Positions 24,119-35,319 of a stretch of DNA of 64,000 bases are shown here, in pieces (within the stretch, counting starts at the first letter, position 1; each line of letters starts with the position of its first letter). The stretch lies in the NCBI GenBank assembly GCA_034769895.1, contig CM068373.1, positions 22,510,620 to 22,574,619 of the forward strand. Reading direction: 5' to 3'. Under the pieces are notes generated by a model, which saw only the letters and a list, made by a program, of their open reading frames with translations, was not told the DNA's origin and made no database searches. Origin of the DNA: Magicicada septendecula (lineage: Eukaryota; Arthropoda; Insecta; Hemiptera; Cicadidae). A program made the translations under genes and the position numbers.

Positions 24119-25175
24119 GGGTAACCTGTGGTAAAGGTGCACAAATTCTACGTTATGGATATTTTCCAAGTCAATTTGAAATTCTTATTAATAAACAAAA
24201 TTCTACGCTATACTTACGTCTGTGCTTTACATTATGATGTATAAAAGGTCTGGCCAGAAGCACACAGTAATTAATGAAAAAAAATATTTCAGCGTAATGC
24301 AAATGCGTACTTTTGCCCCGTGGTTGCCGTTCTGAGGTAAATAGAGCGATTTTAATTTGGTATTGTAGGATTTACATAGAACATCTGTAACAATTATTTT
24401 AATTATATATATTTTTATTAACAGTAAGAAATTGTTATCATGATATGATAACAGTAAGAGATTATCATAAATTGGATATTTATTAACGTGTAATAAAAAT
24501 TGAAAAATGTTATGAACAACAAACATTAAAAAATAGTAAATATAAAAAAATGACATTAAAAAGATTTTACATATCTTAAACAAAACAGTTAAGGCTAATA
24601 CTAAAGACAATGGTCACAGCTAAAATCTCCTTGTTCATAAGAACAATTGCAATTAGTAGCTGTCTGCCTACGTGAAAAGCTTTCACTTATCAGATTCCTA
24701 GCTTTTCTAATAATTCTTCGGTGATAGGAGTAGCGTCTGGCGTATGTTCTAAAGCAGAAAAGAAAAACGACGAGCAATTTAGAACAGTACCCACGCGCAC
24801 CTTTGCCCCAGAACGCCACGTTTGTTTGTCGATACTGCCCACTCCTTATTATAGGTTAACTTAGAAGTATAAACTGTTCTAACTACACACAAAAATACGG
24901 GTATCATCATAACATATTTGAAGGATCTTGAACGTTTCAGAGCACTACGTTTTTTTAATCAGACTATCGCTTAACATCTAGAGTTGAAGAGATTAAAAGT
25001 AATTTTTGCCTCATTTTGAAGCAAACCAATGACGAAGCGTAACGTAACTATGCACAAGGACACACCACAATGGCAGCTTACTGCTGTAGTAGCAGAGCTG
25101 CCAACATGCAAGCGATAGATGAAAAATCCCTAATTCGTACCTTTGCCCCATGCGTACTTTTACCCCAGGTTACCC
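24119..25175. mobile_element. TA-flanked MITE with GGGTAACC termini (1057 bp)
   Basis: The left end GGGTAACCTGTGGTAAAGGT and the inverted right end GGGTAACCTGGGGTAAAAGT match at 18 of 20 positions. A TA lies outside each end (24117-24118, 25176-25177), as in the Tc1/mariner/pogo group. Subterminal copies of GTACYTTTGCCCC occur at about 24307, 24797 (as CACCTTTGCCCC) and 25136. No transposase frame is found. The two longest internal frames are hydrophobic chance frames. Confidence 0.75.
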
Positions 25176-25486
25176 TACTATATAATGTCAAATTGTGGTA
25201 CTTTACCATTGCTTGTTCGTTGTCGATTAAATACGCAACTTTTCTTTTCCTGACGTGTGACTCTGTTAAAATTCTTTATACGGATTGGTTATCAGCCTAT
25301 CGCGAAACCGCCGAAACTCGGGGACCAGGCGTTCCATTTCCCAGGTACCTTTTCCTGAGTACACTAGCTTCCTCAGCAGCTAAGTCTCTGGACTGCCATT
25401 GCTTTCAAATCAGCGTGTGTACACCAATCTGCTTACATGTAGCCTGAAGCAATAAAAGAAGGTGTACGAGTGTATTCAATGGCGGC

Positions 25487-26160
25487 ACATACTGGCCATA
25501 TCACAGTGTGCAGGTGTTCAAATAAACAGATTATACTGACATAATATAACCAACACTGGCCAGAATCAACAGAATCTAAACGTACAACAATATAGCCTTC
25601 ACATACCTCAACAGTCAGGGTGCCTTGTACAATGTTCGCCAGTTATTGTATCACACAACGTAAATTATTACCGTAACATAAACAAACGACTAATGAACTG
25701 AATTCAGGGAAACATACCTAAATTAAATGACAAATGAAATATCTCCCTTTGCTCTTGCTGTATCATACAAATAACTACTGACAAATGACACAGAATAAAA
25801 ATCGGATTTGCAGTTAGCTTGAATAAAATACAACAAATTAGCCGGTTAGGAGAGAAAATTATTGGCTAATCAACCTAGCAAGCACGCGCAATAAATCTGA
25901 AAAGTAAGTGAAGCCGGGGCCTAAGAATTAGTAGACACGGAATGTCAATAAATAATTTTAATAAACTTACGCTATCACCAATATTTTTTTACGGGTTTTA
26001 AGCAGTAACATCACCAAGAAACGTACTAGATAAAATACCCCCCTCAAAGTGCAGAATAAAAGCACTCTACCATGTTGAGCTAAACATATAGTTATCAACC
26101 AGTAAAGCATACTCAAACAGGTATCACATATATCAACTTTAGCAATCAAAACCTATTGGC
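25487..26160. repeat. Repeat E, copy 1 (about 0.67 kb)
   Basis: It is collinear with 30917-32028 (GTGCAGGTG, AAATAAACAGATTATACTGAC, GTTCGCCAGTTATTGTATC, CTAGATAAAATA, ATATAGTTATCAACCAGTAA). No protein is encoded. The ends are not sharp and no terminal repeat is obvious, so the element class is unknown. It lacks the LINE insertion found in copy 2. Confidence 0.8.
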
Positions 26161-26274
26161 CATATCCCATATCACAGCAACGCCTTTCAGAACATGTGGT
26201 TATTATTATTAGTCTCATTGTGCCAACGTAAAATATACATTGCTGAAGAGTTAATGCAGATAATATTCTACGAT

Positions 26275-26577
26275 TTATAAATTATAATTCAAATATTTGT
26301 TGCATATGAATTGTAACAATTTGTGTTCTAAAAGTAAAGATTTCTTGGTTTATATATTTACAAAAGCCGTAACCATAAATCAAATTGTCAGTAAAATATA
26401 AAAGTAGCCCAGTTTTGAATACATCATAACTTGAATACATCATAACTTGAATACACCATACATCATAACTCAATACATCATAAAAGGCTAGTAATTTTTA
26501 AACACAAAATTATTTTCCTAAACTTTCTGATAAGTACTAAGTCAAGATTAAATATCTCTCCTACATACAAAATGGAA
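26275..26577 (-). repeat. Repeat F, copy 2
   Basis: Reverse-complement match to 21785-22060. It ends directly before the LINE RT fragment at 26585. Confidence 0.7.
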
Positions 26578-26584
26578 CCAGGGA

Positions 26585-26702
26585 GACCGAGAACAGCTCG
26601 AAGTACGATAAGGGTGTCCATTATCACCCTCTCATTTTAATTTATATATTGACGATGTCATACAAAACTGGCAGATGTGTCTTCTAGAACATTTTATGGT
26701 TG
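26585..26702 (+). pseudogene. LINE reverse transcriptase, palm start; interrupted by Penelope-like element
   Basis: The frame reads GCPLSPSHFNLYIDDV (about 26608-26660), the conserved QGCPLSP box and following YIDD of LINE reverse transcriptase. The catalytic F/I-ADD box appears only on the far side of the insertion, at about 27503. The break falls at ATTTTATGGTTG, present on both sides (26691-26702 and 27461-27472). Confidence 0.85.
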
Positions 26703-26816
26703 ATAGAATAAAGTATTTACCTTATTTTGTTTGTCCGTCTGGTGACTTTATTTCTTCTTCGTTATTACGACGAGTTTCGGGACATATGCCCTATCCTCAG
26801 GTATTGTCACTCAGCA

Positions 26817-27155
26817 GAGGTCGTCTTCATTGGACAAACGGATAGAGCGTTTAAAAAACGCTTTAGAGAACACCTGCCAAAAAAAGATCCTAGCAGAATA
26901 ACATCAAATTATGTACGTCATCTAGTTGACAATAATCATAGTTATACAGACTTTGCAAGTAATTTTCAACCCCTACACATATGCAGGAAAGGGAGATACA
27001 TGAGTGCTGTCGAGGAATTTGAAATATGTAAGGCATTTAAGGACACAAACACAAAAGAAATCCTCCTAAATGAACAGTTACTGTTTCAGTCAAATTCGCT
27101 ATACGATACGGCTATACAAATACAGACAAAGTCCACAGTGCGCCGCAAGCAATAA
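26817..27155 (+). pseudogene. Penelope-like GIY-YIG endonuclease fragment
   Basis: The frame shows FIGQTDRAFKKRFREHL, the YIGQT..SF..R..EH core of Penelope-type GIY-YIG nucleases. It is followed by NYVRHLVDNNHSY, LHICRKGRYMSAVEEFEICKA and EILLNEQLLFQ, which are also typical. The first GIY half and the whole reverse transcriptase are missing, so it cannot mobilise itself. The frame continues upstream to 26727 only through the inverted arm, so residues before about 26817 are not part of the family. The nuclease would nick target DNA for primed reverse transcription. Confidence 0.88.
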
Positions 27156-27313
27156 CATAGAATCGGCAGTCGACCGTTGTAGTCCGGGATGCGCATCTCG
27201 ACTTGTACGTGCTCCAAAGTTTAAACGTTTTTATTGTTGATTATGTGTAAGTTATGTTATATGTTTTATGTGTTGATATTTTTACTTAAATGACGATCTC
27301 TGCTGAGTGACAA

Positions 27314-27351
27314 TACCTGAGGATGGGGCATATGTCCCGAAACGCGTCGTA
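27314..27351 (+). ncRNA. Hammerhead-like ribozyme motif, Penelope-like right arm
   Basis: In order: UAC, CUGAGGA, extra U, stem II GGGGC-AUAU-GUCCC, GAAA, self-complementary ACGCGU, then C, then GUA pairing with UAC as stem I. Position N7 is G, which hammerheads tolerate. The left arm has the same motif on the other strand, with stem III changed to ACUCGU. Activity is not shown. The zero-loop stem III suggests it would work as a dimer, as described for other short-stem-III hammerheads. Confidence 0.6.
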
Positions 27352-27460
27352 GTAACGAAGAAGAAATAAAGCCACCAGACGGACAAACAAAATAAGGTAA
27401 ATACTTTATTCTATCAATATATAAATAAGTGGCTTGGACACCGATAAACATGAATACAAA

Positions 27461-28195
27461 ATTTTATGGTTGGTCAATCTACAATTGACACTTTGATAAT
27501 TGCTCATAATTGCCGACGATCAGGCTATTCTGTCGGACTCTGAGGATAGATTGCAGATGGATATACATTTGTTAAATCGAATCTGCAAAGACTCTGGATT
27601 GCAAATATCCACACTTAAAACCAAGGTGATGGCTTTTCGTGGAACTGATCCCATACGGGCAAACGTTGTTATAGATGATACTGTCCTGGAACAAGTTAGC
27701 AATTTTGAATACCGGTGCTACAGTGTGTCTTACAATGCAAGCAACGATGTTGTGAATAAGTTGCATAAGTTCAACATTATGTGCGGGAACATTAGGCGAA
27801 CACTTAAGTCAGCAAGTAAAGAAACACGGCTAAAATTCTAAAAGGTGATGGCTCTTCTCACACTTCTGTATGGGTCTGAAAATTGAACTTTAACGAAAGG
27901 CCAGGCCAGTCCCACCCAAGCGGCTGAAATGAGATTTCTCAGGCACTTGGCAGGGTATACTCGGCATGATGATAGAAGAAACACAGATACACGGCAGGAA
28001 CTGAATATTATGATTGTACATTGACAGGATCACCCAGTATCGGCTGAATTGGTGGGAACATGTTTGCCGAATGGCTGACTGCCGCATCCCCAAACACCTA
28101 TGCAAGTATAAGCCGAGGGGAGGGAGAGGTGCGGGACGTCCGAGGAAGCGCTGGAACAAACCATTCATAGTTTAATCCTTGAAAATGATGGTAAT
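27461..28195 (+). pseudogene. RTE-like LINE, RT catalytic box to 3' end
   Basis: This is the downstream part of the LINE split by the Penelope-like element. It has IADDQAILSDSEDRLQ (catalytic ADD, about 27503-27560), KTKVMAFRGTDPI, EQVSNFEYRC, RRTLKSASKETRL and then, after stops or frame changes near 27841, the YGSEN, RHLAGYT and GRGAGRPRKRW regions to about 28160. It ends near a short (GAT/AATG)n tail at 28178-28200. The family is shared with 10186, 39355 and 41960. Confidence 0.88.
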
Positions 28196-28306
28196 GATAA
28201 TGGCATACAAAATGGAATTATTTTATTGGCGTACAAAATTACCTTTATTATTAATTAGTAGGCCCGATTCAAACCGCTTAATATAACAAACTCGTTGATA
28301 AAATAC

Positions 28307-28762
28307 CGTAACGAGAATGCCATTGAACAGTCCAGAACATTCTACACCCCCTCCCCGGCCAGTGTGGTGGGTGTTGCCCTAGTCAACGTTGCTCTAAAGT
28401 AAGTTCCAGTGTATTCAAGAGCACTTGAGATACGCATTAGACCGGCATGCAGTAAGGAGGGGAAGCTATACTGGACCTCTAAGCGACCTATAAATAGAAG
28501 ATCGTCTGGCGATTTTCTTTAGCGGCGGTCGAGTGTTTGTAGAAGTATTTTAGCGACGTGTTGTTATTAGTGCGGAATTCCCTATAGCTGATATTATTAT
28601 TGCGAGTGGACAATTTTTACGTGAATTGTTGTAAGACACTATCTTTTTGATTACTAATTGTTAACTGTAATAATTAAAGTTGTTTTTTTTTAGTGACTTC
28701 ATTGGCGTCTTGTGTTTTGTTTTCCACTGTACCATACGACGATCAGGGAGACCATCGTAACA
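28307..28762 (+). mobile_element. LTR-A solo LTR, + orientation
   Basis: A 456-base copy from CGTAACGAGAATGCC to CCATCGTAACA, flanked by ATAC on both sides (28303-28306 and 28763-28766). TATAAATAG at 28489-28497 is the promoter box of the U3 region. The first base is C rather than the family T. Sharp ends and an intact duplication make it a good reference copy. Confidence 0.9.
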
Positions 28763-28766
28763 ATAC

Positions 28767-29585
28767 GTTTCGATGAAAATATAGATTGTGTTACATTTTA
28801 AATTTTGAAAAAATATATATTTGGTTTGGGTACCATTACAAATGTTATCACTTCTACAATAAAATGAGATAAAACAGAGAATATACTTAACAAATTTGTT
28901 ACTTACAGTTCGTTGACAGTTGTGTGTGCCTTGGTAAGTAAAACTAGTTAATTTTCTGGTTGAAATAAACATGAATATTGGATTTCATAACTCGTGGTTA
29001 ATTTGTACTGTCAGCTGTCCAGATGGACAGCGTACGCTATAGCTTAATTACTGCTGTTATTTCGTTACCGTCTGTCAGTCGCTTGTTTAGCTTTTCATAC
29101 GCTTCTGAAATTTATACCGAGGGGCTTGCTAGCATAAATATCAATGTTTACACATTTAGTGTATGAATTATGTGGAGAGAGAGAGTGTGTGTGTATGTGT
29201 GCGCGCGTTCGTGTATACATGCACGTGTATAACTTTGTATAGGTACCATTTTTCCACATGGTAACATAATAGTGCAGTTTACTTCTAGGAACGGAAACAA
29301 TTTACGCAACCAATTGTCCAATCCACAGATATTATATTATCCCGCTTATCATTTGGCAAAGCTGTTAGACTACATTATATAGTACAAGTATCCAGAGGGA
29401 ATTTATAACCACTAAATTCAGATTAATTTTTATTCAGTGACGTACAAATAATCGTATCCGTTTTTCTGATGTTATAGATAAAATTGATGTCATTCATATC
29501 AATTTGGGGTTGAATAATGTTAGAATTTACTTTTTTTCTTCTAGTTATTTAATTTGTGCTAATTTAAGATTTAAGTTATTATCAT
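28767..29585. other. Unassigned AT-rich stretch
   Basis: A short GA/GT/GC alternating patch at about 29171-29210 is the only repeat. No gene was recognised. Confidence 0.5.
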
Positions 29586-29589
29586 CATC

Positions 29590-30400
29590 ACCATAATCAT
29601 CAGCACTTCATGGATAGGATTTCTTCTGTTCCGGCTTCACGACACCCGCGATCTTGTGACTGGGTTGCCTACAGATCTTCTTCCAACCGGCTCATATTTA
29701 TAAGCCAACTTCGGAAAGCGGGTATTGTCCATTTGTTTCAGATGCACTGTACAGTAGTTTCTATAACTCTGAATGAGTTAATTTAGAGAAACTATATCAA
29801 GTTCTCGTCTAATATAATCGCTTCTCATATTATCGAGTTGCGAATTTCAAATTGACCGATCTCAAATAACTCATTTCTGCAGCCCGTAATTGGCACCAGT
29901 CCTTCTTCCATAAAGTCCAGGTCTTGCATTAATACGCTAGTGTTGTTACAACAATTGTCTTATAGAATTTGATACACGTTTCTTGTCTATCTTTCCTTTC
30001 CAATGTCCTTTTCAGTATTCCATATATATTGTTTGGAACCTGCCTAACTTTATTGCAGAGATCACCACTACCTCTATAAGAAAGTCTGCAACCATGGTAA
30101 CTGAATGTAGAGGCCTGTTCCATGAGCTGGTCATTTAACATAATTTTACATCGACTGCCGTATTTTCCACAAAAAGCCAAAACCTTGGTTTTTGTAGTTG
30201 AAATTTTTAAATTATGTTCCTTAGTTATCTGTTAGAGGCCATAAAACTTTTCTACAGTGCTTTTTCTTTAGCCCGGATTATTGCTATATCATCTGGAAAG
30301 AGCACCATATTTAGTGTAGTACAGTTATTTAATTTAATGCCTAAAGGGATCCCATCATTAAGTCTTCTATAATATCGTCAAGATATATATTGAAGAAACG
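29590..30400 (-). pseudogene. RTE-like LINE, RT palm to C-terminal tail
   Basis: On the minus strand a FPDDIAI box (about 30270-30290, the catalytic F/I-ADD with A changed to P) is followed by TKTKVLAFCGKYG, EQASTFSYHGCRLSY, RTLERKDRQETCIKFYKTIV (30180-29929). Then come degenerate LRAAEMSYLRS and HKIAGV-like remains to about 29620. It ends at a (ATC)n-like tail near 29582-29600. It belongs to a relative of the other LINEs, not an identical copy. Many stops are present. Confidence 0.8.
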
Positions 30401-30401
30401 A

Positions 30402-30915
30402 AATAACAAAAGGTATTTACGCCAATTCGGTTAGACGGTGTTATTTTTTATTATTTTTATTAATGTTTACCCAGTGTTATCCCATAGTTTAGGCTATGGA
30501 TCAGGGAGCAGTGCAAAACTTGAAAAGAAATATTCAGGCGATATTTCGTTTACAATTTTAGATCAGATTTCGTCGTACAGAATTTTAATGATGCTATCTT
30601 TGCCACTGATTGGGTTAAGAGAAAGTAAAAGAAGAAATAAAAGAAAAAACATGGCTTAAGCTCTGGCCTGACATCATGCCTGAGAGTAATGAAACTCCGT
30701 CACGTCAAGCCATTATTTGCAGGTAAACAACTGTTATTCACTTAGCTCCGTGGAGTCAAAAGTAACTAAGTTTCAATCCGGTAATTACACTATGCGTAGA
30801 GAGCCTGCGTCCGTGGCTAGTTGTTGTTTCTAGAGCTGCCGTATCATTACCGATAATGATAGTGTTTTCGTTTACGAGTGCCGTGTATCTGCGTGCGTGT
30901 GATGTTGTGAGTGAG
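30402..30915. other. Unassigned stretch
   Basis: The 73-codon frame at 30438-30659 has no recognisable domain. Nothing else was recognised. Confidence 0.45.
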
Positions 30916-30916
30916 A

Positions 30917-32028
30917 GTGTGCAGGTGATCAAATAAACAGATTATACTGACATAATATACAGATAACCAACACTGGCCAGAATCAACAAAATCTAAACGT
31001 ACAACAACATACTACACAAACGTCAACAGCCAGCGTGGCTTATACAATGTTCGCCAGTTATTGTATCGCGCATCGTAAATTATTACCGTACGATAAACAA
31101 ACGACTATTGAACACGATTCATTGCAACATACTTAAATGACTCTACAAATGAAATCTTCCCCCTTGCTTTTGTCATATCATACAAATAACGAATGACAAG
31201 TAGCACAGAATAAAAATCGAATTTACAGTTAGCTTGAAAAAAATCAAACAAATTAACAGGTTAGGAGAAAAAATATTGGCTAGGCATCATAGCAAGCACA
31301 TCTAAGTGAAGCCGATGCCTAAGAATTATTTTTTTTATACAGGAGGAAAATGCTTTATGCACTGTCAGGAGGAGACTCTCACCCGCTAAACAACCTACCT
31401 CTAATTGAGGCATTCATATCCATCCTGGAACCACCTAGCGTATTACTTCGGGATGGAGCCTATTGCGCCCTTATCGCACTTCCTCTAATTGCTCCTTATC
31501 TTCTATTGTCCGTTAAGTGCAAGTTGGGGCTGTCTTTTTTTCTAGTAGGATCCGCTGAATAAATCCATCGATACGGTTCAATTCCGTCTTACCACGAAGC
31601 ATAACCGCAACTACGCTCTCGGGCGTGAACTGCCCGATCTCCATTTCTAGTACCATTCTCTGTCTTGCGAATCTGCAGGACTTGAAAAACGTGTTTGAAG
31701 CATATTCATGGGGAGAGTCTCCGTATTGGCATTCTGGGCTTTGCACATTACCTATCTATGGAGGTAGGTGCCTAAGAATTAATAAACACTGAAGTCAATT
31801 GATGATTCAAATAAACTTACGCCATCAACAATATTTTTTACGGGTTTGAAGCTAGTGATACCGCTAAAAAACTTACTAGATAAAATAACCCCTCAAAATG
31901 CACAATAAAAACACTCTACGATGTTAAGGTAAACATATAGTTATCAACCAGTAAAGAATACTCAAATGTAATTAGTGTATTGGAAAGAAACAAAAAATAT
32001 CACATATATCAACTTAAGCAATCAAAAC
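30917..32028. repeat. Repeat E, copy 2, interrupted by an R1/jockey-like LINE
   Basis: Collinear with copy 1 at 25487-26160 except for a 440-base insert at 31329-31768. The insert is flanked by a 13-base direct repeat that occurs once in copy 1 (GCCTAAGAATTA near 25920), so copy 1 serves as the empty site. Confidence 0.85.
31329..31768 (-). mobile_element. 5'-truncated R1/jockey-like LINE insertion
   Basis: TGCCTAAGAATTA flanks it on both sides (31316-31328, 31769-31781). A T-run at 31329-31336 is the poly(A) tail of a minus-strand insertion. The minus frame 31746-31513 encodes the C-terminal end of an R1/jockey-type protein: a CP.Y.DS..EYA zinc-knuckle remnant, then EMEIGQFTPESVVAVML and a closing helix. 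The 3' UTR follows. Only about 0.44 kb of the 3' end was inserted, the usual result of incomplete target-primed reverse transcription. Confidence 0.8.
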
Positions 32029-32029
32029 C

Positions 32030-32668
32030 TTTCCGTATTGTACTGAGAAAGGTATACAAATATATTAATGAAAAAATTAAAATAGCACCTAAGAACCTGG
32101 ACACAAAGTAGTAAATATATGAAATGATAAACGCCTAAAAACAAATTAATGGAATACAAATGCAGACACGTCGTTATCCATTTACATTACACCTGGGCTC
32201 TGCAGGGAGAGCCAAGATACTTGTAGAACAACGCTGCACTCCATTGTTCTAGAATGTTCCGTTGCGTAACACTATGATGTACAAAGAGACCAAGGTCTTT
32301 TCCTCGACTCAGAGAAACGAACAAATTACGGCACAAATATTATTACTAATTGTAAAAACTAGTCTGTTTAACTGAATTGCATCGTGTTCTTTGATAGTAA
32401 CGACATGACCAAACTATATAAAAATAAAGAGATACGTAATTGAGTTATACATTGCATACACGCATTGAGTAGTGTGTCTAAAGGGGTCAGGTAATTTGTT
32501 ATGTTGAGAATTTCAAGTGTATTGTCCGGATGGTGGGCGAAGAGAGATGACGTCAGTAGGCATCATGGTTTATTTATGTAATTTGTTTACACACGCACGC
32601 GATCCCAACAAACACACACACTCGCGCGACAATAAACCTAATCTGAAATTAGATTGACAATTACCTAA
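32030..32668. other. Unassigned stretch
   Basis: No frame, terminal repeat or shared repeat recognised. Confidence 0.45.
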
Positions 32669-32670
32669 TG

Positions 32671-33454
32671 CAGGGCCGGTCCGAGAACATCTTTCCACAC
32701 AAGGGACATATCGTTTGCCTCCCCCTCTCCATCAAAAAACAGCTCTTGAAGAGACAGTTGTAGTTGTAGGGAGGTCATAATCTAAGTTCTGTGTATTTCT
32801 ATTTGGAGAAATAATTTGTTTATTAGATTTTTCGTTGCTTGCAGAAGGCGACGTAAAAAAAAACTTTCATCGCCTTAGCTTGTTTTTTATTTTCTTTACT
32901 TTCGTGTGCTTTTCTTTTTCGATAAAACGCACCAGACGGTTTCTTTTTTCACACATATCACATATTTTCGTCAGTTGATTCGTCATAATAAAGACAGTAA
33001 AAAAACTTTAACTTCACAAACATGCCCGATAAACGTACACAGAATAATGTAGTAGCACCAAAAAAGAGCACTCTTAAGACACCAACTGAAACACTGTGCT
33101 CTGGAATCAAGTGTTGTTTTGACAGCGATGATTCACCATATTGTCTTGGTGGCAGTGTCGGTGGTGTGATTGGGGGGGGGGGCGCCGGCTGGCGAGGGCG
33201 CCTAATTCTGTGTCAGAAATAGTTTATTCTTCGTCGCTGAGCTTCCGCGAAGCGTCCGGTATTTTGCTGTGAGGAGCGATTGTAATTTATTGGTCAAAAT
33301 GCACTGAAGTTAATAATATTCAATCAGAACCTTTTCACTTGTGTCATAAACATTATCATTAAAATTTTGTTGTTGTAAGTTTTCAAACAATTTTTTTTTT
33401 AATTTTACACTTGGCGCCCCAAGCGGCCGCCGCTTGGGCCTCGGACCGGCCCTG
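32671..33454. mobile_element. hAT-like MITE (784 bp)
   Basis: The ends CAGGGCCGGTCCGAG and its exact inverted copy at 33440-33454 are terminal inverted repeats of hAT type (CAGGG...). The flanking 8 bases (ACCTAATG and CAACAATG) agree only in part, so the duplication is decayed or uncertain. The right side is GC-rich and itself palindromic (GCGGCCGC near 33423). No transposase was recognised. The 66-codon frame at 33022-33222 ends in a low-complexity Gly region and is not supported as a gene. Confidence 0.7.
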
Positions 33455-34470
33455 CAACAATGTGGAAGAAACGAAAACTGCAACAATATCAACGTGACTC
33501 AGACTGACAGGAGATTATAATCTCGTGCAATGGCGGCGTAGGTCCTATATAATATTAAATGCAACAGGTTATCAACCTGGTTTTTAAGCTCTAACATGGG
33601 ACCTCTTTTCTCCAGATCTAATAGTTCAGCAACATACATTTAGCTTTAATTAATAAGCGGTGTTAAAGTTAAACTCTAGTTGTTATTTAAATGTTAATTA
33701 AAATAGTTGTTATTTAAATGTTAATTAAAATAGTACCTCTTGAATAACGTATAACTAGAGAAATATTGCGAAGTTTTTAATATTTGTTTTAGACACGTTT
33801 AAAACAAAAAAATAGTGTGCAACCTTTTCTTTGACGTCCAATAATTCATTCAAAAGTTTTTAAATTACTATCCACGTGATATTCATAATAATGTTGAAAG
33901 TCACTGAAATTTAATTTAAAGCAGATTATGGACAGCGTACGAAAATGTTCTACTTTAATATGGATGCCTTTACAACGCGTGTGGTTGCGACCACTTGTAA
34001 TGGGAACGGTTTAATCTAATTAAAATTCTCCCCCTTATTACCTGTAATGTGTCGTCCCTTACCCACTTAGCCAACCACATTACTTCAATAAAATCAGTGT
34101 GTCGTTTGTGTTTTGGCCGTAACCCGGTGTCCTTAAAGGTTTGCATCGAAATTCAAATTACCTTTGCAGTAGCTACTCCTTGTAGAACCCTACCCTTGTT
34201 AAATTTCAATTAATAAATTATCTACATACGCACTTGCGTTTCCCCGCTTGTGTATCCCTTTAACATATAGATTTTCTTTTTGACCTTAACTTTTATCAGT
34301 ATGGCATCTTGTATTAATTGAAAGTAGCTCAGTAATGATTTTATGAGTTTAATGCATTTTATCAGTACTTGGAGTATTAATGATTTAAGTTTCAACAAAT
34401 GCGTCCATATTCCATTATTGTGTCACGTAATTTTATTAAATACATTCCATGTATTTCGTAAAACGTGTTA
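33455..34470. other. Unassigned AT-rich stretch with a 27 bp tandem duplication
   Basis: A perfect two-copy tandem repeat lies at 33677-33730. The rest has no recognised feature. Confidence 0.6.
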
Positions 34471-34474
34471 AGTA

Positions 34475-35040
34475 GGGGAGACTAGGGTAATGACGGTCGT
34501 CGGGTAATGGCGGTCACTAAGGTATAAACAAACTGCTATGTGAAAATTTATATATTTTGATATTTCCATCAATATGTGTAAGTAAGTTTCATTAATAACT
34601 TTTATTTAACACTTAACATAAAAAATGCACTGATTTGTTAAAATCGTGTTTCGTAAGCACACATACAATTTTTACAGCAGGTTACTAGTATAGTACATAT
34701 ATTATAAAACATTTTTCATTAAGGTTAGTTCAACAAATTTGTAATGTTTTATACAAAAGGGATTTCAAAAGGAATTTATACTTTGAATTATAATGCGGCT
34801 TCTTATTTATTCCTCATGTAGGCTTATAAACAGCGCACTCATAGTTTGAGTGGCTTCCGTTGATGTCATTTTTCTCTGGTTTCTTGAGGAGTAGATCATC
34901 CTCTACGTAGCCAGCGACCTTATCCCATCGTTTCTCGCTATCGAGCATTACCCCAATACTGTTATCGGCGGTAATGTAAGCTACTTCAATTTTGAAGCTT
35001 TCTGTTGTATCACCCATCTCTGGCATCCAAGAAAGGTGTA
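34475..35040 (-). mobile_element. Pogo-like transposon fragment: one end plus transposase C-terminus
   Basis: The left end, after TA at 34473-34474, reads GGGGAGACTAGGGTAATGAC and contains two GGGTAATG.CGGTC repeats (about 34494 and 34511), like the subterminal repeats of pogo relatives. The minus frame 35026-34814 (70 codons) includes FKIEVAYITADNSIGV and VAGYVEDDLLL, resembling the short beta-rich C-terminal module of some pogo/Tigger-type transposases. The other end and the catalytic core are missing. The family call rests on weak similarity. Confidence 0.5.
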
Positions 35041-35319
35041 AAACGCATCATCCAGATGTGATTCACAATATACGTACCCTGGATCTATTGCTTCCCTATT
35101 TTGTCACGAAAATAGCTATGCCGTGAGACAAAGTGAGTTAGGTATTAGTTGACGTCACCATGTCCTCGACTGGTCATTCTGATTACCTGTGAATTATTTT
35201 TTATAACATTACGTCGTATAATAAATTTTATAATTATTATTTATTAACATTTTATAATTAATACGATGTACATTTGTAGGTTACTACAGAATTGCTTATG
35301 GAAATTAAATTATAGCAGT

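Larger units (their letters stand above)
26703..27460 (+). mobile_element. Penelope-like element, 5'-truncated, with inverted terminal arms
   Basis: It is inserted in a LINE RT gene with a 12-base target-site duplication. About 125-base arms (26701-26825 and 27291-27415) are inverted copies of each other with about five differences. The part between encodes the GIY-YIG endonuclease end. Both arms hold a hammerhead-like motif, on the minus strand at about 26768-26802 and the plus strand at 27314-27351. Penelope-like elements often carry an inverted partial terminal copy at the 5' end, so the layout fits. A tail of about 45 bases (27416-27460) follows the right arm. Confidence 0.85.

Noticed and set aside
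24227-24610. 127-codon hydrophobic minus frame as a membrane protein gene
   Set aside because: Very AT-rich, no family resemblance, and lies inside a TIR-bounded MITE.
34814-35026. Stand-alone 70-residue gene
   Set aside because: Better read as the C-terminal remnant of a pogo-like transposase next to matching end repeats.
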